DNA of 64,000 nt from Sthenelais limicola (GCA_942159475.1 OW804094.1:19573067-19637066); one strand, 5' to 3'; positions 36,590 through 46,822 are shown, numbered from the stretch's first letter. Made by a program: numbers and translations. Notes: generated by a model from the sequence alone, not told the origin.

Positions 36590-36824
36590 GGGTCAGATTT
36601 TCAGAAAATGCACAATTCGCCTTCACCAATCCTCTCAAATAACCCACATTTAAGACAAAAATGAGCTTCAAATTGCAGTTTAACATAACAGAACTGATAC
36701 TTTAAATTAATGTGACACCAAATATACTCAGATATACCTGGTATTCTTGATTTTTCAGCCTAATTTAGCAGAATTTCCTAGATGTGTAGAGCTGCTAATT
36801 GTACATTTTCTGAAAATCTGACCC
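36590..36824 (-). mobile_element. Family A MITE (A1) in PHF24 intron 1
   Basis: Perfect AGTG duplication: a non-palindromic, not AT-only target, which is the clearest proof of the 4-bp duplication. Confidence 0.92.
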
Positions 36825-36993
36825 AGTGTTCCCTCCCTTAGTTGATACATAGCTAAATACAATATCTCATAATCCTACAACATATTGCTATACTCTAATA
36901 TAATAAATGAAACAACCACTTTGTATAAACATATGAAGAAACTGATAAAACAGGAATTTTGTAATATTTAGCGGAGAGTGACGTACTACCTAG

Positions 36994-37528
36994 ATGTGAT
37001 GTGTTCCAAGAAAATGAGTCACAAGTCGCAGAATTGAGTGATTTATTCTGTTCAGGAGATCTCTTTGTAAGAATGTTCTCATTTTGGGGGTTATCTGATG
37101 CTCCCAGTCGTATAAATACATCTACAAAATTCCAAGACCGTGTATTGAATATATCTATACGTTACTAAGCTCATCCTATCCTTAAATGTGTCAGATTTTT
37201 AGAAAATGTACAATTCAACTTCACCAATTTTCTCAAATACCCAAGTTTCAGACGAAAATAAACTTCAAAATACAGTTCAACCTAACCAAACAGATTGCTA
37301 GAATCAATGCAATGCCAAATATACCCGAATTTACTTTGTATTGACCAAATTGCAGCTTAATTTAGCAGAATCTACTAAATATGTAGAGCTGCCAATTGTA
37401 CATTTTCTGAAAATGTGACCCAAATATAGAAACACTTCTTTGATGTCCTAGAATCTGCTCATCTCTTCTTTTCAACCATGATCATATCTCAAACTCCATT
37501 TTTTGCGATTCATTACTCTGTAACATAC
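36994..37528 (+). mobile_element. Family C MITE in PHF24 intron 1, interrupted by family A
   Basis: Left part 36994-37187, right part 37422-37528; abuts the family A copy at 37529. Confidence 0.83.
37188..37421 (-). mobile_element. Family A MITE (A2), nested in family C, PHF24 intron 1
   Basis: Perfect AAAT duplication inside the family C copy at 36994-37528; left terminus gtgtcag. Confidence 0.9.
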
Positions 37529-37753
37529 GGGTCAGATTTCCAGAAAATGTACAATTGGCAGCTCTACACATTTTGTATATTCTGCTAAATTTGGCTGAAA
37601 AATGATGAATACTGAGTATATTTGGTATCGCATTGATTCAAAGTAACAGTTCTGTTCTGCTAGACTGCATTTTGAAGCTCATTTTTGCCTTAAATGTGGG
37701 TTATTTGAGGGGATTGGTGAAGGTGAGTTGTAAATTTTCTGAAAATCTGACTA
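37529..37753 (+). mobile_element. Family A MITE (A1) just upstream of PHF24 exon 2
   Basis: Ends 65 bp before the exon 2 acceptor; right end degraded to ctgactac. Confidence 0.85.
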
Positions 37754-37818
37754 CATATTGTTGATAAGCTGGATGTCTGATTATAAAAAGCACAATTTTT
37801 TTTATTTTACATTTAAAG

Positions 37819-38471
37819 GAATGTGTAGCGATAGTGTCAATGAACTGATTCACATGAAGGAGGTAGTAGAAGAAGAAGAGGATGAGGAAGAGGGAGAAGT
37901 AGAAGAGATTGAACTAGACGATGTCAACAAATGCATAGAGAAACCTAGCGACTGCCATCTCGCCGATGACTCAGCACTTTCTGAAATCAAACCATGCAAA
38001 GAGATTGGCGTCAGCCAAGGAAAGAAAACAGAAGAAAAGGCAGAAGCAGTTGGGAAGACCCCAGTTGTGAAATGCCCCAAAAAGGATACCTCAAAAGACA
38101 CTACCCAATCATGTGAAAAACAAGCAAAGAAATCTCCAAATAAATTAGACAAAAAAGAACCAGTAAAAACTAGTTCAATTAGGACCAAGCTTAGAGCCTT
38201 AGCCTCCCTAACTCCTAGCTTGCCTGTCATAAAAAGACAGAATTCCAAGGAAGGGAAGAATAAAAGGGCAGAGGAGAAGGCTCCAATGGAGAGACAGGAG
38301 TCAAAGAGGGAGGAGTTGTTGGACTTTGTAAAAGCTAGGAAAGATGCAAGAAGAGAAAACTGGGCAGAGTATGAGAAGGAGGCTGAGAGTCCTAATAAAG
38401 GCCGGAAGACGGCGTGGCAGTATGAGAGGGAGAAGTTGGTGTTTGAATGTGGAGAGGGAGACCTCATGGGG
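37819..38471 (+). CDS. PHF24: PHF24 coding exon 2, residues 92-309, charged linker
   Basis: Large internal exon (acceptor tttaaag at 37818, donor GTAAGA at 38472) joined in phase 1 to exon 1 and ending in phase 0. It starts with a run of acidic residues (VVEEEEDEEEGEVEEIELDD), then a Lys/Glu/Ser-rich, apparently disordered linker. It contains a second copy of the exon-1 motif, IRTKLRALASLTPSLPV. From memory the vertebrate protein has a much shorter region between its N-terminus and the PHD finger, so this exon explains most of the extra length. A minus-strand open frame over the same bases is a shadow. It is flanked by inverted family A copies at 37529-37753 and 39329-39563. Confidence 0.85.
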
Positions 38472-38508
38472 GTAAGAATATTTTAATCCATCCATCTATC
38501 TATTCAAA

Positions 38509-38892
38509 TATATGATCTGTTTTAGGAAAATGAGTCACAAGTCGCAAAAAATGGATTTTGACATATCACCATATTTGACTAGATGAAACCAAACTGATTC
38601 CAGTGATAACAAGTATTTCTATATTTTAAGTTTGATAAAATTTTTTTTTTAAAAAACCAAGTTTTTGGATGGGTAATTACGAGTAAAGTAACTAAGTATA
38701 CTCCATACAAAGGCCTGCAAAACGCCAGAATATATTTAATACATGGCAATTTGGTACATGCATTCATATGACTATAAGTGCCGCACCCTCTAAAAATCAG
38801 AACATTTCAATAAAGGGATCTTGTGAAAAAACACTTTGGAAAAATATCAATTTTGCGACTTATGACTCATTTTCCTGGAACACAGTACATAT
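38509..38892 (-). mobile_element. Family C MITE in PHF24 intron 2
   Basis: Complete, starting 38 bp after the exon 2 donor. Confidence 0.85.
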
Positions 38893-39328
38893 ATATGTAT
38901 AACTGTAAGTATATTTTGTATTTAATATTTTGTATTTAGACAAAGACATTATGGAACAAGTACACTATTCTCAGTGATTGCCGATTCTTATAATTCATAT
39001 ATCAAAAAACATGGCACAATTTGTAATCCATATATAGAAATACGAGATAAGAAATATGACACATTAAAGCCATCCCCGACTCATGGTTCAACATCATGAC
39101 AATCCAGTTAAAGATTTTAATATGCCATAAATTAATAATATTCCAAATTTTGTATCCACACGAGCAGACGTTCGCCATGATACATTACACTTTCAACACT
39201 CAATTATAATAGAGATATTCAACAGTTTTAGCGAAAAACCACTGGTTCTGGTATATATATATGATATAATATCTATGGATGAATGGATGTCTTCCTGTTG
39301 GTAATGAGTCTATAATAATTACATATAT

Positions 39329-39563
39329 GGGTCAGATTTTCAGAAAATGTACAATTCAACTTCACCAATCCTCTCAAATAACCCACATTTAAGGCAAAAA
39401 TAAAGTTCAAAATACAGTTCAACCTAACCAAACAGATTGCTAGAATCAATGCAATGCTAAATCTACTCGAATTTACCTAGTATTGACCAAATTGCAGCCT
39501 AATTTAGCAGAATTTACTAAATGTGTACAGCTGCCAATTGTACATTTTCTGAAAATCTGACCC
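39329..39563 (-). mobile_element. Family A MITE (A2) in PHF24 intron 2
   Basis: Complete; ATAT flanks; inverted relative to the copy on the other side of exon 2. Confidence 0.89.
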
Positions 39564-40035
39564 ATATAGGTAAAACAACAACACAACAATCATATGCATG
39601 CATACATATATGTTTGTCTCTATAACCTCATGTGTGTACACAAAATATATACGAATGTGTACGAAATATATGCTGACTATACTACTCTGTACTAAATATA
39701 GATATTATACAATATATCCAATGTACCTAATACATAGAAGATAAATGTATACACTAAATTTCGGATGCTATGTGCTTGTGGTCAGTTGGAAATGCAATTT
39801 AGCAATTTGATTTAGATTTGATTTGAAAATACTTTACATTTATAGAGGAGGATTGACAAAGGTTATTTTAAACGTGTATTTGACTGAGCTTGTTCTACCG
39901 GATATTTCAATCCAAAATATTTAGTCCGCGTGGAATAAGTGATTTTAATCTGGCTATCCATCTCTTTGTCCCTCACGTTTTTGGCCCCCTGGGAGTCTGG
40001 GAGGATTGACAAATGGGTTGACAAGTTTCTGAACT

Positions 40036-40388
40036 AATAGGGGAGTTGCATCTCTCACTGCGCATGTCTATGACAGTGCATGCTGGGATAGGTTCAGTTC
40101 AAATCTAACATAGAAATATTTAGCAAGAATTTTATGGAAAATTGCAAGAATGTTTTCAACAATATCATAACTTGTGTAAATGATCTATAGAAACCAAATG
40201 CATGATGGGAAAGATAAAGATGTGTGTTATAGAAACATTTAAAACACCTGGATATTGATATTGGACCACTGATAAATATTCCAAGCTAAAGATAACATGT
40301 TTTCTATAGATTTTATACTGTATTTATATCATTCCCATAATTACGTGCGAATCAAGATTCAAAATGGCGGCTATGAAACTCCCCTATT
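40036..40388 (+). mobile_element. Family B MITE in PHF24 intron 2
   Basis: 353 bp, diverged but complete. Confidence 0.86.
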
Positions 40389-40601
40389 TCTGGGTCTTCA
40401 TTTCCTACTAGTATAATTTCATCTATGTCTTATTATTACTCACAGCATGTAAAGGAATGTAATTTGATTTTTATTTGATTTGAAAATACCTTATTTGCCA
40501 AATTATTACATATATGGAGGAGGATTGACAAAAGGGTAGACAGGCTCCTGGTCTAATTTCCAGGTCATTTCCTACCACTATAAATTCATCCATCTGTTAT
40601 T

Positions 40602-40837
40602 GGGTCAGATCGTCAGAAAATGTACAATTGGCAGCTCAACACATTTAGGAAATTCTGCTAAATTAGGCTGAAAAATGATGAATATCGTGTATATCTGAGT
40701 ATATTTGGGATCGCATTGATTCAAAGTATCAGTTCTGTTATATTAAACTGCATTTTGAAGCTAATTTTTGTCTTAAATGTGGGTTATTTGAGAGGATTGG
40801 TGAAGGCAAGTTGTACATTTTTGTGAAGATCTGACCC
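40602..40837 (+). mobile_element. Family A MITE (A1) in PHF24 intron 2
   Basis: Perfect TATT duplication; splits one of the duplicated acceptor blocks. Confidence 0.9.
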
Positions 40838-40915
40838 TATTATTGCTCACAGAATGTAAAGATATGAAATTTAACCATTCATTTCCTATACCACTATAAG
40901 TTCATCCATGTATTA

Positions 40916-41241
40916 GGAGTGAGATTTGGTTGCTTTATGCCCTTATCAACACATTTAATATGGTTATATCAAGGGCGGGAGAGCTGAGTGGGAGGCAGTT
41001 TATGATCATACCCAGGAAATAGAGATAGAGAAGAAGGGGGAGAGAGACAGAGAAAAAGAGACAGAAAGGCACTTTATCGTCTTACACAGGGAATTGAGAC
41101 AGAGAAGAAGGGAGGGAGAGACAGAGAAAAGAGACAGAAAGGCACTTTATGGTCATACCCAGGAAATAGATATAGAGAAGAAGGGAGAGAGAGACAGACA
41201 AAAGAGACAGAAAGGCACTTTACGGTCTTACCCAGGACCAA
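40916..41241 (-). mobile_element. SINE-like family F in PHF24 intron 2
   Basis: Flanked by a perfect 13-bp duplication, CATCCATGTATTA (40903-40915 and 41242-41254), which shows retroposition. It carries three to four internal units of about 75 bp built around 'gacagaaaggcactttat'. Confidence 0.78.
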
Positions 41242-41342
41242 CATCCATGTATTATTATTGCTCACAGAATGTAAAGATATGCAATTTAGCAATTCATTTC
41301 CTACCACTATTAAATTCATCCCTGTTTTATTATTGCTCACAG

Positions 41343-41522
41343 AATGTAAAGGAATGCAGTATATGTAAGGAGAACCTGAACCTTGATGGCATCCCTGTGT
41401 GTAGGATATGTGGCAAGGGATACCACAGGCCGTGTATCCTGAAGAGTGGACTCTACACTGATGGCGAGCTGAAACTAGTGGACAGGTGTAAGACTCAGCT
41501 GGGCTGGAGCTGTACAGCTTGT
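41343..41522 (+). CDS. PHF24: PHF24 coding exon 3, residues 310-369, PHD finger
   Basis: Encodes the whole PHD zinc finger: CSIC (C314, C317), CRIC (C329, C332), HRPC (H337, C340) and CTAC (C366, C369), a C4HC3 set. The acceptor is gctcacag (41342), the donor GTGAGT (41523), and both borders are phase 0. The segment GWSCTAC running into DNI in the next exon closely resembles vertebrate PHF24 as I recall it and is the strongest family signature. In the vertebrate protein the PHD region contributes to Galpha-i binding rather than histone reading; that role is inferred here. The exon's 5' border is copied several times upstream. Confidence 0.93.
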
Positions 41523-41639
41523 GTGAGTATAATTTTTTTTTAAAAATTTAAGTGTTTTTGAAGAAATCCAAGCTGGATAAGGCGTATTTTTCAGGGTTTT
41601 TTTTATGTAACCATAGATATTATATCGGCCTTAAATGAA

Positions 41640-41945
41640 TAAAAAAAAAATTTAGTATTTTTACGCACATCTTCTGTAATAACGACAGTTGAGTCATCAA
41701 CAAACAAGTACATTGTACAATGAAGCTAATAATCAATTGAGGACATTAACATTGATATGTGTGTGGGCTTCATGGTGATAATTCAATACAGAATAACCAT
41801 GGTCTTTCGCCCACCGCTGTGTTTATCTAGACCTCACTCTACTGAACAAAGTCCAAAGAAATAAAATGAATCAAATAAATTTAGAAATTATTAGTTTGGT
41901 AAATCTAGTGGCAGCTTGAAGACCTGTATGTGTATGGCCCAGTGG
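41640..41945 (-). mobile_element. Retroposon family G in PHF24 intron 3
   Basis: Inverse orientation; includes the terminal 'agaagatgtgc' motif and the further upstream 'ctgccactagatttacca' shared with the 26.9 kb copy. Confidence 0.65.
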
Positions 41946-42180
41946 TTGCAGAAACAATAACCATTGGAGGTGTAATCTTCTTTCCTTAAATTACTTTTTT
42001 TTTGTTATTAAAATTCTTTTCTTAAATTACATTGATTGTATTAATTTTAAGTTAATTATAGTATTAATTATAAATTGATATTCCGAATTATTAGTATTCA
42101 TATCTGGACTAATTATATCAAGTCGTAGTTTATTCCAATGTATACGGTAACATGTGAAGGTGTACCATTGTACCGTGCAT

Positions 42181-42403
42181 GGTACAGATTTTCAGAAAAT
42201 GTACAATTCACATTCACCAATGCTCTCAAATAACTCACATTTCAGTTCAAAATACAGTTCAACCTAACCAAACAGATTGCTAGGATCAATGCAATGCCGA
42301 ATATACTCGAATTTACCTAGCATTGACCAAATTGCAGCCTAATTTAGGAGAATTCACTAAAAGTGTAGAGCTGCCAATTGTACATTTTCTGAAAATCTGA
42401 CCC
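42181..42403 (-). mobile_element. Family A MITE (A2) in PHF24 intron 3
   Basis: Left end ggtacagattttcag; lacks about 12 bp in the 'tttaagacaaaaat' region; flanks gcat and acat. Confidence 0.86.
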
Positions 42404-42504
42404 ACATATAAGCATACAAAATATCCATTCAACACACAAGAACCCATGTAATTATGTTTGTATTTAGAATGTTATCATAATGTACGCATTGGAACATATA
42501 TCTG

Positions 42505-42569
42505 ATGAGTTAATTAGTTATTTAGAAAATTAGTCACAAGTCACAAAATTGCTATTTTTCAAAGTGATA
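42505..42569 (+). mobile_element. Family C MITE, left fragment in PHF24 intron 3
   Basis: 'gaaaattagtcacaagtc' to 'caaagtgataag', fused to a truncated family A copy. Confidence 0.65.
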
Positions 42570-42706
42570 AGCAAATAGATTCTTTGAATCGACTTAATCC
42601 CAAATATACTCAGATATATCTGGTATTTATCATTTTTCTGTCTAATTTAACAGAAGTTACCAAATCTGTAGAGCTGCCAATTGTTCATTTTCTGAAAACC
42701 TGACCC
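42570..42706 (-). mobile_element. Family A MITE, left-truncated, next to PHF24 exon 4
   Basis: Joined directly to a family C fragment at about 42570 and ending 36 bp before the exon 4 acceptor. Confidence 0.78.
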
Positions 42707-42742
42707 AAATACCTAAACCTACCTTGTTCTATTTCTTTTCAG

Positions 42743-42821
42743 GATAATATATTTAATTTGCTGACTCCAACAGAACTAGATGAATTAAGTTCACAATTTG
42801 AGAGACTTGACATCAACAAAG
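42743..42821 (+). CDS. PHF24: PHF24 coding exon 4, residues 370-395, start of EF-hand 1
   Basis: Acceptor tttcttttcag at 42742, donor G|GTGGGA at 42822, phase 0 in and phase 1 out. It encodes the incoming helix of EF-hand 1 (TELDELSSQFERLDINK). The calcium-loop codons continue across the intron into exon 5. A truncated family A copy ends only 36 bp before the acceptor. Confidence 0.9.
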
Positions 42822-43239
42822 GTGGGACATATATTTATAGATAAGTTTCCTATAGTAACAACAACATTCTACAAGGGATTTTTATAGCACCCATTTTTGT
42901 ATCAAATACTACCGGGGAAAATACACTTCCAATTTGTATTTTTGAATATCTAATATATAAAGCTCAAGAAGAGATTTTTGTCAGGCATGTTCTGGGAATC
43001 TGTGATCTCCCCAGCTGCTTTTCTGGTCTGTACAGTTCCGTCGACCCTGTCCCAAGGACATTACATGTGGTTTGTGAAGGTATCTGGGGTAAAACTGTGA
43101 TTTTGAAGCTTTATTAAATTGGGATATCAACACTTTATTTATAGCCTGGGAAAGCCCCTGTTGGGAACTAGAAGAGATACTTTGTCATTTCCCAAATGCT
43201 ACTATGTTACTTCCAGGGGGACCTGACTACATGCTGAGG

Positions 43240-43578
43240 AGTGGGAGAGTGAAGAAGAGAGGAGAGAGAGAGTGGGGATATTGGAGGGGGAGGGGAGGGA
43301 GAGAGTGTTGTAGGGGGAGAGTGAAGAAAAGGGAGAGGGTAGGGAACAGGAGGGAGAAAGGGGAGGGAAAGAAAAGGGGGAGGGAAAGAGGGGGGAGAGG
43401 ATGTAGGGGAAGGGAGAGAGAGGAAGGAGAGAAAGTGGGGAAGGGGAGCATGAGGAAGAGGGGAGGGATAGGGGGGAATCGGAGATGCGGTTGGGAAAGA
43501 AAAACATCTATGAGAGACAGAGAAGAGGAGGAGGGAAAAGAGGGAGAGGGGGAAGTGTGGGGAGAGAGAGGGGGACCG
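43240..43578 (+). repeat. Purine-only tract in PHF24 intron 4
   Basis: About 340 bases that are almost entirely A and G on the coding strand, dominated by GGGAGAG-type words; ends 30 bp before a family A copy. Confidence 0.85.
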
Positions 43579-43607
43579 TCAAGATGACGGGTACTTTCCT
43601 ATTATGT

Positions 43608-43841
43608 GGGTCAGATTTTCATAATATGTACAATCCACCTTCACCAATCCTCTCAAATAACCCTCATTTAAGGCAAAAATGAGCTTCAAAATGCAGTTTA
43701 ACATAACAGAACTGATACTTTAAATCAATGTGATACCAAATATACTCAGATATACCCGGTATTCATCATTTTTCAGTCTAATTTAGCAGAATTTCCAAAA
43801 GGTGTAGAGCGGCCAATTTACATTTTCTGAAAATCTGACCC
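43608..43841 (-). mobile_element. Family A MITE (A1) in PHF24 intron 4
   Basis: Complete copy immediately after the purine-rich tract; right end has lost one base (caatttacattttctg). Confidence 0.87.
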
Positions 43842-43948
43842 ATATATATATAATTCGCTTAAGAAGGTTCAATGATGAAATAATAAAAACAACTTCAATA
43901 ATACTGCTGACCTTCTGGTTTTGGTAGTCTATCAAATTGAGACAATTT

Positions 43949-44357
43949 GTGATGTGTTCCAGGAAAATGAGTCATGAGTCACAAAAATTGATATTTTTCT
44001 AAGTGTTTTTTTTGCAAGATATCTTTATTGAAGTGTTCTGATCTTTAGATGGTTTAGCACTTACAGTCATATAAATCCATGTAACATATTTCAGGACATT
44101 GCACTAAATATATCTCTGCGTTTTGAAGACCTTTGTACGGAGTACATTTAGTTACTTTACTGGTAATTACCCATCCAGAAACATTGCAAACGTTTTTTTC
44201 AAAAATAATAATATTGCACTTAAAATATAGAAATACTTATTAGGTGTCCTAGTGTTTACTATTGTTGGAATCACCTTGGTCTCCTCTTTTCAAATATGAT
44301 GATATCTCAAAATCCATTTTTTGCGACTTATGACTTTTTTCCTAAAACGGATCACAT
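43949..44357 (+). mobile_element. Family C MITE in PHF24 intron 4
   Basis: Complete, about 409 bp; ends 53 bp before exon 5. Confidence 0.86.
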
Positions 44358-44410
44358 TTTTCAATATAATTCATGTGCCTTATTCGTCCTTATTTTATCG
44401 TCTTCTCTAG

Positions 44411-44610
44411 ACGCAAAGATCAGCATGAAAGAATACTTGTCACACCGGAAGCGAATCCACGAGCGGGAGACCGGAAGGCAGATTACGGAAGCGGATGAGG
44501 AATTTGAGAAGATCCAGTTCCGGTACATGGACGCTGATGGAGGCGGGACTATAGAGTACAATGAGTTCCTGAAACACGAGACATGCATCAAGTTGTCTTA
44601 TAGGAAGAAG
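44411..44610 (+). CDS. PHF24: PHF24 coding exon 5, residues 396-462, EF-hands 1-2
   Basis: Acceptor cttctctag at 44410, donor AAG|GTGACT at 44611. It completes EF-hand loop 1 (residues 392-403, DINKDAKISMKE; Ala where Gly is usual at position 6) and encodes EF-hand loop 2 (436-447, DADGGGTIEYNE), a near-canonical calcium loop with Asp at 1 and 3, Gly at 6, Ile at 8 and Glu at 12. A family C element ends 53 bp upstream and another begins 38 bp downstream, so the exon is sandwiched between MITEs. Confidence 0.92.
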
Positions 44611-44648
44611 GTGACTGGACATTTGTATAAATCGTTGCCAATAAAAAT

Positions 44649-44863
44649 ATGTGATGTGTTAAAATGAGTCACAAGTCGCAAAATATGGATTTCGAGATAA
44701 TAAAAATTAAAACATCAAGCATGAAATATAGAAATACTTCTTAGGTGGTGCCCTAGTGTTTACTTTCATTGGAATCAGCTTGATCTCATCTTTTCAAATA
44801 TGATGATATCTCACAATCATTTTTTTGCGACTTGAGACTCATTTTGCTGAAACACACTACATA
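44649..44863 (+). mobile_element. Family C MITE in PHF24 intron 5, internally deleted
   Basis: Both termini present, only about 215 bp; begins 38 bp after the exon 5 donor. Confidence 0.83.
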
Positions 44864-45006
44864 TGCAAAAGTTAAAAATAACAGTGTATGGTGGGAGTAG
44901 TGTGCCCGAGGAACGAGAGAAATAGACTGGACTAGTAAATGCCTGGTAAGATATATAAGGATTTAATCTAGGAGCAATCCCATTAAAATTAATTCTATCC
45001 TCATAT

Positions 45007-45240
45007 GGGTGACGTCGCCAGAAAATGTACAATTCTCCTTCACCAATCCTCTCAAAAAGACAAATTTCAGACGAAAATAAAGTTCAAAATACGGTTTAAC
45101 CTAACCAAACAGATTGCCAGAATCAATGCAATGCCGAATATACTCGGATTTACCTAGTATTGGCCAAATCGCAGGCTTATTTAGCAGAATTTACTAGATG
45201 TGTACAGCTGCTAATTGTAAATCTTCTCAAAATCTGACCC
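45007..45240 (-). mobile_element. Family A MITE (A2) in PHF24 intron 5
   Basis: Left end gggtgacgtcgccag; flanks ATAT and TTAT. Its left flank (44960-45004) repeats 22102-22137 in inverse orientation. Confidence 0.86.
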
Positions 45241-45379
45241 TTATACTGACTCTAAAATATCTGAAATACTCCCAACGTCGCTACATATTTTTAATACAAA
45301 TGGAATTTGTAAATCGCGCTTAGATTGACATATATAAAGTCAACGTCACAAACCTCTGTATACATCTTTGTAATTATAA

Positions 45380-45615
45380 GGGTCAGATTTTCAGAAAATG
45401 CACAATTGGCAGCTGTACACATTTAGTAAGTTCTGCTAAATTAGGCTGCAACTTTGTCAATACTAGGTAAATTCGAGTATATACGGCATTGCATGGATTC
45501 TAGCAATCTGTTTGCTTAGGTTGAACTGTATTTTAAACTTTATTTTTGTCTGAAATTTGGGTTATTTGAGAAGATTGGTGAAGGTGAATTGTGCATTTTT
45601 TGAAAATCTGAACCA
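45380..45615 (+). mobile_element. Family A MITE (A2) in PHF24 intron 5
   Basis: Ends 55 bp before the exon 6 acceptor; right end mutated (ctgaaccagaacc). Confidence 0.86.
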
Positions 45616-45670
45616 GAACCAGTAAGACAAAAGGCTTATAGTATAAAGTCTATAATTGAATGTTTTTCAG

Positions 45671-45837
45671 CCCGATCTAAAGAAGCTGTTAACACCGAGG
45701 GAGGTGTTGCAGGCCCGGCAGGTGTTTGAGAAGCTGGATGAGGATGAGGATGGATATGTGTGTTCAGCTGATGAAAGGGTCGCCCACAGATCCTGGTACA
45801 GTAACCTCCTCAACAATCTGCCTTCAGATGAATCGGG
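45671..45837 (+). CDS. PHF24: PHF24 coding exon 6, residues 463-518, EF-hand 3
   Basis: Acceptor tgtttttcag at 45670, donor GG|GTAAGT at 45838, phase 0 in and phase 2 out. Loop 485-496 (DEDEDGYVCSAD) has acidic residues at 1, 3, 5 and 12, Gly at 6 and Val at 8, so calcium binding is plausible. The following HRSWYSNLL matches the conserved His-Ser-Trp segment of vertebrate PHF24. Confidence 0.92.
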
Positions 45838-45971
45838 GTAAGTCTGGGGTGGCGTTCATAATAGGTTGAATTTATACAATTGTGCCCCGTGATAAATCTG
45901 CGTTGTGCTCAATTTTCCGTGATAACTTTTGTCACAGCTGTCACGGGATGTCACAAAATTCAATGTGATTC

Positions 45972-46272
45972 AATAGGGGAGTTGCATAGCCGCCATTTGG
46001 ATCCTAATTCGCATGGCATCATGGGACTAAAGGGTGGTCTCCACTGGCTGCAGTTAGCTCTGCAGTAAGCCTTGTGATGGTTTGTGCTGGTTCTATAGGT
46101 GGAGAGGAATGACAAGGTCCTGCCTACATGGTTCACTGGCCCTGTAGGTAGGACATTGCCACTCCTCACCAACACAGCACCATCGCAAGGCTTACCGCAG
46201 AGCTTACCGCAGAGCTTACCGCAGAGCTTACCGCAGCCAGTGGAGACCACCCTTAATGGTACAGTATAAATC
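45972..46272 (-). mobile_element. Family B MITE, truncated and interrupted, PHF24 intron 6
   Basis: Left part 45972-46030, right part 46254-46272 ('taatggtacagtataaa'); the rest is lost. The interruption is a Harbinger-like MITE. Confidence 0.83.
46031..46253. mobile_element. Harbinger-like MITE nested in family B
   Basis: Terminal inverted repeats AGGGTGGTCTCCACTGGCTG with TAA duplicated exactly (46028-46030 and 46254-46256). The uninterrupted family B consensus (actaatggtacagta) confirms the empty site. The right arm holds four tandem 'gcttaccgcaga' units. Confidence 0.85.
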
Positions 46273-46481
46273 AGGGTTAAAACCTCCAGACCCCGAGGGT
46301 TGTCATATTACTTGTTCTAAAGTCTCCTCGGATGAACTAGTTGTTAGTGTATTTGCAACCCAACTCTAAGTTCTATAAAAATGGAACTCATCGGAAGAGC
46401 TGACATCATAGTCAGAGATCATCCTGTTGTATTTACATCAGTAATACAGAATTGTTTAATTGAATTGAATGAATGTTTCAG

Positions 46482-46562
46482 AGAGAAGACGCAAGAGGAA
46501 GTGTACGGTACAGGGGACATAAGGGCCAGCATCATGTGGGACGATGACGAACAAACAGATAG
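46482..46562 (+). CDS. PHF24: PHF24 coding exon 7, residues 518-545
   Basis: Acceptor gaatgtttcag at 46481, donor AG|GTAAGC at 46563, phase 2 on both sides. It encodes an acidic linker, MWDDDEQTDR, which leads into a degenerate fourth EF-hand loop completed in exon 8 (residues 540-551). Confidence 0.88.
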
Positions 46563-46614
46563 GTAAGCTGGGCTATGTACTTATATATCAAAACGATAAA
46601 ATAAAACTCTCATT

Positions 46615-46735
46615 TGTGATGTGTGACAGGAAAATGGGTCACAAGTCGCAGAAAATTGATTTTGAGATAAATAAGAACATTCCACCAATAACATCTTGTG
46701 AATAAAACACTTAGAAAAATATCAATTTTACCAAT
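46615..46735 (+). mobile_element. Family C MITE in PHF24 intron 7, strongly deleted
   Basis: Left terminus tgtgatgtgtgacagg and right-side block 'caccaataacatcttgtg'; the right terminus is lost. Confidence 0.75.
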
Positions 46736-46822
46736 CAATCTGTCATTATCTGTCTTACTGCTTACGAAATACAATCGCATACGATTTTCTTTTTACAAAA
46801 AGTATTTTTCTATATTATTCAG

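Larger units (their letters stand above)
40385..41342 (+). repeat. Tandemly repeated 3' splice-site region upstream of PHF24 exon 3
   Basis: The block 'tcatttcctaccactat ... attattgctcacag|AATGTAAAG' that forms the real exon 3 acceptor occurs about four times, with AG dinucleotides at 40444-40445, 40851-40852, 41266-41267 and the true site 41341-41342. One copy is split by family A (40602-40837) and another by SINE-like F (40916-41241). The upstream copies are potential decoy acceptors. A linked motif (gaggaggattgacaaa) recurs at about 39846, 40003 and 40519, so duplication here was stepwise. Confidence 0.7.

Noticed and set aside
37850..38467. 205-residue minus-strand frame
   Set aside because: Shadow of PHF24 exon 2; no splice or start context.
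43202..43587. Long frames on both strands in PHF24 intron 4
   Set aside because: Low-complexity purine tract; stops are rare in purine- or pyrimidine-only DNA in some frames.
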